From: JBFLYZ01 sp040756415
GTDB taxonomy: Bacteria > Bacteroidota > Bacteroidia > JADZBD01
Length of the DNA: 64,000 bases
Assembly (NCBI GenBank): GCA_040756415.1
Contig: JBFLYZ010000007.1
Location: forward strand, 19,201-83,200
Direction of reading: 5' to 3'
A program made the translations under genes and the position numbers. Shown here in pieces: positions 61,716-64,000 of the stretch. The notes below the pieces were generated by a model that was not told the DNA's origin, ran no database searches, and saw only the letters and a list, made by a program, of their open reading frames with translations. How positions within the stretch are numbered: the stretch's first letter is position 1; each line of letters starts with the position of its first letter.

Positions 61716-62336
61716 TTATGGAGCTATGTAATAGCTCAGTAATTTTGCTTCCAGGTATTCAGTGCCTCCGATGAATACGGACCGGGTTTTCACTATGCCG
61801 ATATTATACGCGTAAAAATTCCCGGTTATCCGTGGATTGGGAACGGAGTTGGGGTTGACCACATAAACATGCCCCAGGTAATCCAGGGTATTAAGTGTTC
61901 CTGCAGGTACAGTAACGGAGGTGTCGGCAAGCATTTTGTAATAAGCCGTGTACAATGAAGGCTGGGAATTATCAATATGCAGGGTATCAAAATCGCTTGC
62001 CGAAAAATAGACCCTCCCGGTTTCGCTTATCAGGTAACCCGATGAATCCCTTCTGAAAAGCTTACAGGAAGAACAATTGTAAAGAAAGCTGCCCTCAAAT
62101 ACCTTGTACACATTCCCGTTAATGACAGAATCTCCGGTTATTTTTACCGTATCGGTTCCCGTTACCGTGGTATTTCCTGCCGTATCGGTCTGGGAATATT
62201 CATATACCCAATAACTGCCGGTGGTCATAGGCGTATAGGTGCCGCTTTGAGGGTTATTGGGATTGCCTGTATTATTCTCCTTTTTGCAGGAAACTGCCAT
62301 CAAAAGTATGGCAGGATAAAAGAGCGCTTTTTTCAT
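61716..62336 (-). CDS. Lipoprotein of unknown function
   Basis: 206 residues with a lipobox (LLMAVSC, Cys about residue 17) followed by an Asn/Gly-rich linker (KKENNTGNPNNPQSG). The body is rich in Thr, Ser and Tyr with short strands (GSYWVYEYSQTD, YKVFEGSFLYNCSSC), so it is probably a small beta protein on the outer membrane or surface. CSSC (about 88-91) could be a disulfide. Lower GC than the genes to the left. No family recognised. Confidence 0.75.
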   Translation of the reverse strand: MKKALFYPAILLMAVSCKKENNTGNPNNPQSGTYTPMTTGSYWVYEYSQTDTAGNTTVTGTDTVKITGDSVINGNVYKVFEGSFLYNCSSCKLFRRDSSGYLISETGRVYFSASDFDTLHIDNSQPSLYTAYYKMLADTSVTVPAGTLNTLDYLGHVYVVNPNSVPNPRITGNFYAYNIGIVKTRSVFIGGTEYLEAKLLSYYIAP

Positions 62337-62399
62337 GTTATGGGCGTTTGGTACGCCTCCATAACGCGGAAATGGCGATTTTATTGCCTGAGGGATCTT

Positions 62400-63977
62400 C
62401 TATAGCTTAATTATCTTCCGGCTTAGGGTGCCGTTTTCCGTACCTATTTGAAGGAAATAAATGCCTGGCGGCCTGTTACTTATATCTATTTCAAGCGAAC
62501 TGCTTCCTGCCGGTAACCTGATCAATTCTTTTCCGAGAATATCCACTACGATCACTTCCTCAATTATTTGTTCGCTGCTTAACGTAAATATTCCCGTTCC
62601 GGGGTTGGGATACAATAAAAACCCGTCTTTATCTTCCTCATCGATACCATTTGAGGGAATAAATCCGTTCAAACATAAGATAGTTCTTGCAGGCTGCCAT
62701 GAGCCCACATTTATAGTATAGGGCATACTGGTATAAAAAACAGCGCTATCTGTTATACCTGGCGTATCCACCACTAACGTTGGAATAAGCACAGTAGGGA
62801 AGTTTGCTATTTCATTGCAGCCACTTACCCCCATCGCATTTGTTTTTACCAGCCAGGTATCAAGCTGTCCGGACCCAAAGCTTTCTGTACTTCCGGCCAT
62901 AAGGAATCCGCCATCATTCGTATATTTGACGTAAGCCGCATAATCGTGAGAATTAATGTTGTTAGTGGCCATATCGCCATACATCTTAGACCATAAAGCA
63001 TTTCCATTTCCATCGATTCGAAGTAAAAATGACCGGGTACTATTCTGAACAGGGCCTTCAAATCCTAATGTATAACCTGTAACAATGTACCCGATTGCCC
63101 CTGTTACCTTCATATCGATGGCCTGATCATAATTAGGACCGCCATATGTTTTTGACCATTGCAGGTTACCTGACGCATCGGTTTTAATCACCAGTAACTC
63201 ATTCGTTTGGTTCTGACTTAAGGTGCCAGTAGTCGCAAGAATCGCAAAACCGCCATCCGTTGATTGAACTACTTTAGCTGCATCATCAATGGTATTCGGG
63301 CGACCATATACTCGTGACCATATTATAGTGCCGGCAGAATCTGTCCTTATAAGAACTAAATCCCTGTCAAGTGGCCCGCCCGAAGCGAATTGAGCAGTAT
63401 TACTTAAAATGATATAGCCTCCGTCCATTGTTTGCTGACCGAAAGAAAAACCAGCCGCACCGTTGTATAGCTTCGCCCATTGAATATTTCCACTTGAATC
63501 CGACTTAAGCATACTGGTGCCCACAGAAGCATAACCACCGTCACCTGTCTTAATGAAATCTCCATTTCCAAAAAGATCGCGTTTTACCCAAACTGTATCC
63601 CCGTTGCTGTCTACACGTATCCAAACACTTATTGAGGAAGTTGTATTTGTATTTAAAGCTCCCCACAATATATAGCCGCCATTATGGGCCTCTAGTATCC
63701 TGTCCCAGGTATCATCTGTATTGCCCGCATTACCATAGCGCCTTACCCATACAGTATCTCCTATGGTGTCGGTTTTTATTAACATGATATCTCGCAAAGC
63801 TGTAAATGCACTATCCTCACTTACAACAAGATATCCGCCATCCGAAGTAGGAATGGCATTACCCCAATTAGATTGATTATTTCCAAACGTTATTTGAAAT
63901 TGATTTATTTGCGCATTAAAAAAATGGCAAGGAATAACAATACCAAGAAATACAAGTATATGCCGGACGGCTACCAT
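62400..63977 (-). CDS. Repeat-propeller protein with T9SS sorting domain
   Basis: 525 residues from ATG 63977 with a signal peptide (MVAVRHILVFLGIVIPCHFF). Blades of about 50-60 residues repeat xxDGGYxxxG and IKTDxxGNxxWSKxYGG, as in the delta-60/SBBP-type propellers but different from the genes at 33.5 and 36.1 kb. The sorting domain starts LLYPNPGTGIFTLS and ends GIYFLQIGTENGTLSRKIIK. Secreted through T9SS. Base composition is AT-richer than elsewhere: one line inside it (63841-63900) has 20 of 60 G or C against 42 of 60 at 53041-53100. This may mark transfer or a fast-evolving gene. Confidence 0.87.
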   Translation of the reverse strand: MVAVRHILVFLGIVIPCHFFNAQINQFQITFGNNQSNWGNAIPTSDGGYLVVSEDSAFTALRDIMLIKTDTIGDTVWVRRYGNAGNTDDTWDRILEAHNGGYILWGALNTNTTSSISVWIRVDSNGDTVWVKRDLFGNGDFIKTGDGGYASVGTSMLKSDSSGNIQWAKLYNGAAGFSFGQQTMDGGYIILSNTAQFASGGPLDRDLVLIRTDSAGTIIWSRVYGRPNTIDDAAKVVQSTDGGFAILATTGTLSQNQTNELLVIKTDASGNLQWSKTYGGPNYDQAIDMKVTGAIGYIVTGYTLGFEGPVQNSTRSFLLRIDGNGNALWSKMYGDMATNNINSHDYAAYVKYTNDGGFLMAGSTESFGSGQLDTWLVKTNAMGVSGCNEIANFPTVLIPTLVVDTPGITDSAVFYTSMPYTINVGSWQPARTILCLNGFIPSNGIDEEDKDGFLLYPNPGTGIFTLSSEQIIEEVIVVDILGKELIRLPAGSSSLEIDISNRPPGIYFLQIGTENGTLSRKIIKL

Positions 63978-64000
63978 AGGATAAATAAAATTAATAAAAA

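Overview
The window is a stretch of chromosome from a member of the Bacteroidota; the order cannot be fixed from the sequence. The evidence is eight proteins with type IX secretion (T9SS) C-terminal sorting domains, a PorP/SprF-like outer-membrane protein, SBBP-type propellers, an OmpA protein with thrombospondin type-3 repeats, Bacteroidota-type promoters (TTTG-N19/20-TAnnTTTG), and start codons that mostly lack a Shine-Dalgarno sequence. Most of it is GC-balanced to GC-rich, but the right-hand end (from about 61.7 kb) is visibly more AT-rich. I see no rRNA, tRNA, CRISPR array, insertion sequence, phage or attachment site.

Layout. 0-6 kb: a partial SRPBCC membrane protein running off the left edge, divergent from a PorP/SprF-MuiA pair, then an M23/LysM peptidase and a convergent DEAD-box helicase with a long 5' leader. 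6-14 kb: a PLP synthase with CBS domains, a metal/cobalamin receptor-like protein, a patatin-barrel fusion, an ABC ATPase, efp with lpxD, and a GAF-PP2C phosphatase. 14-20.6 kb: a leftward surface-polysaccharide cassette (flippase, two Wzz proteins, O-antigen-ligase-like protein), divergent from a glycosyltransferase. 20.6-22.2 kb: rnhB and an AraC regulator. 22.2-38.3 kb: mainly rightward surface and secreted genes (a haem-motif T9SS protein with a frameshift, a lipoprotein, a subtilase, a WD40 protein, a 913-residue DUF3352-like protein, DUF5723-TSP3-OmpA, two SBBP/T9SS propellers), interrupted by one leftward uncharacterised gene.

38.6-50.4 kb: housekeeping genes gatB, a TlpA-like lipoprotein, an M1 peptidase-barrel fusion, lpxH, a DUF1761 protein, recX, prfB with its programmed frameshift, a flavodoxin-fold oxidoreductase and fumC. 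50.4-57.5 kb: a leftward run of a VWA/T9SS protein, mannose-1-phosphate guanylyltransferase, an aminotransferase, SprT-like, feoB, feoA and a 44-residue lipoprotein. 57.6-59.1 kb: mlaE-mlaF. 59.2-61.7 kb: a divergent pair of T9SS proteins enclosed by two strong bidirectional terminators. 61.7-64 kb: two leftward AT-richer genes, a lipoprotein and a T9SS propeller.

The main theme is building and populating the cell envelope: LPS (lpxD, lpxH), surface polysaccharide (wzz, wzx, ligase, glycosyltransferase, GDP-mannose supply), outer-membrane lipid asymmetry (mlaEF), enzyme-barrel fusions and T9SS cargo. The most notable observations are the SD-driven prfB recoding site in a genome that otherwise barely uses SD, a VWA protein with a membrane helix just before its T9SS signal, a frameshift inside another T9SS signal, an orphan minus-strand terminator in the largest gap, very short predicted mRNA leaders, and an EF-P whose loop tip lacks the usual modifiable lysine. 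I did not find a clearly new multi-gene system.
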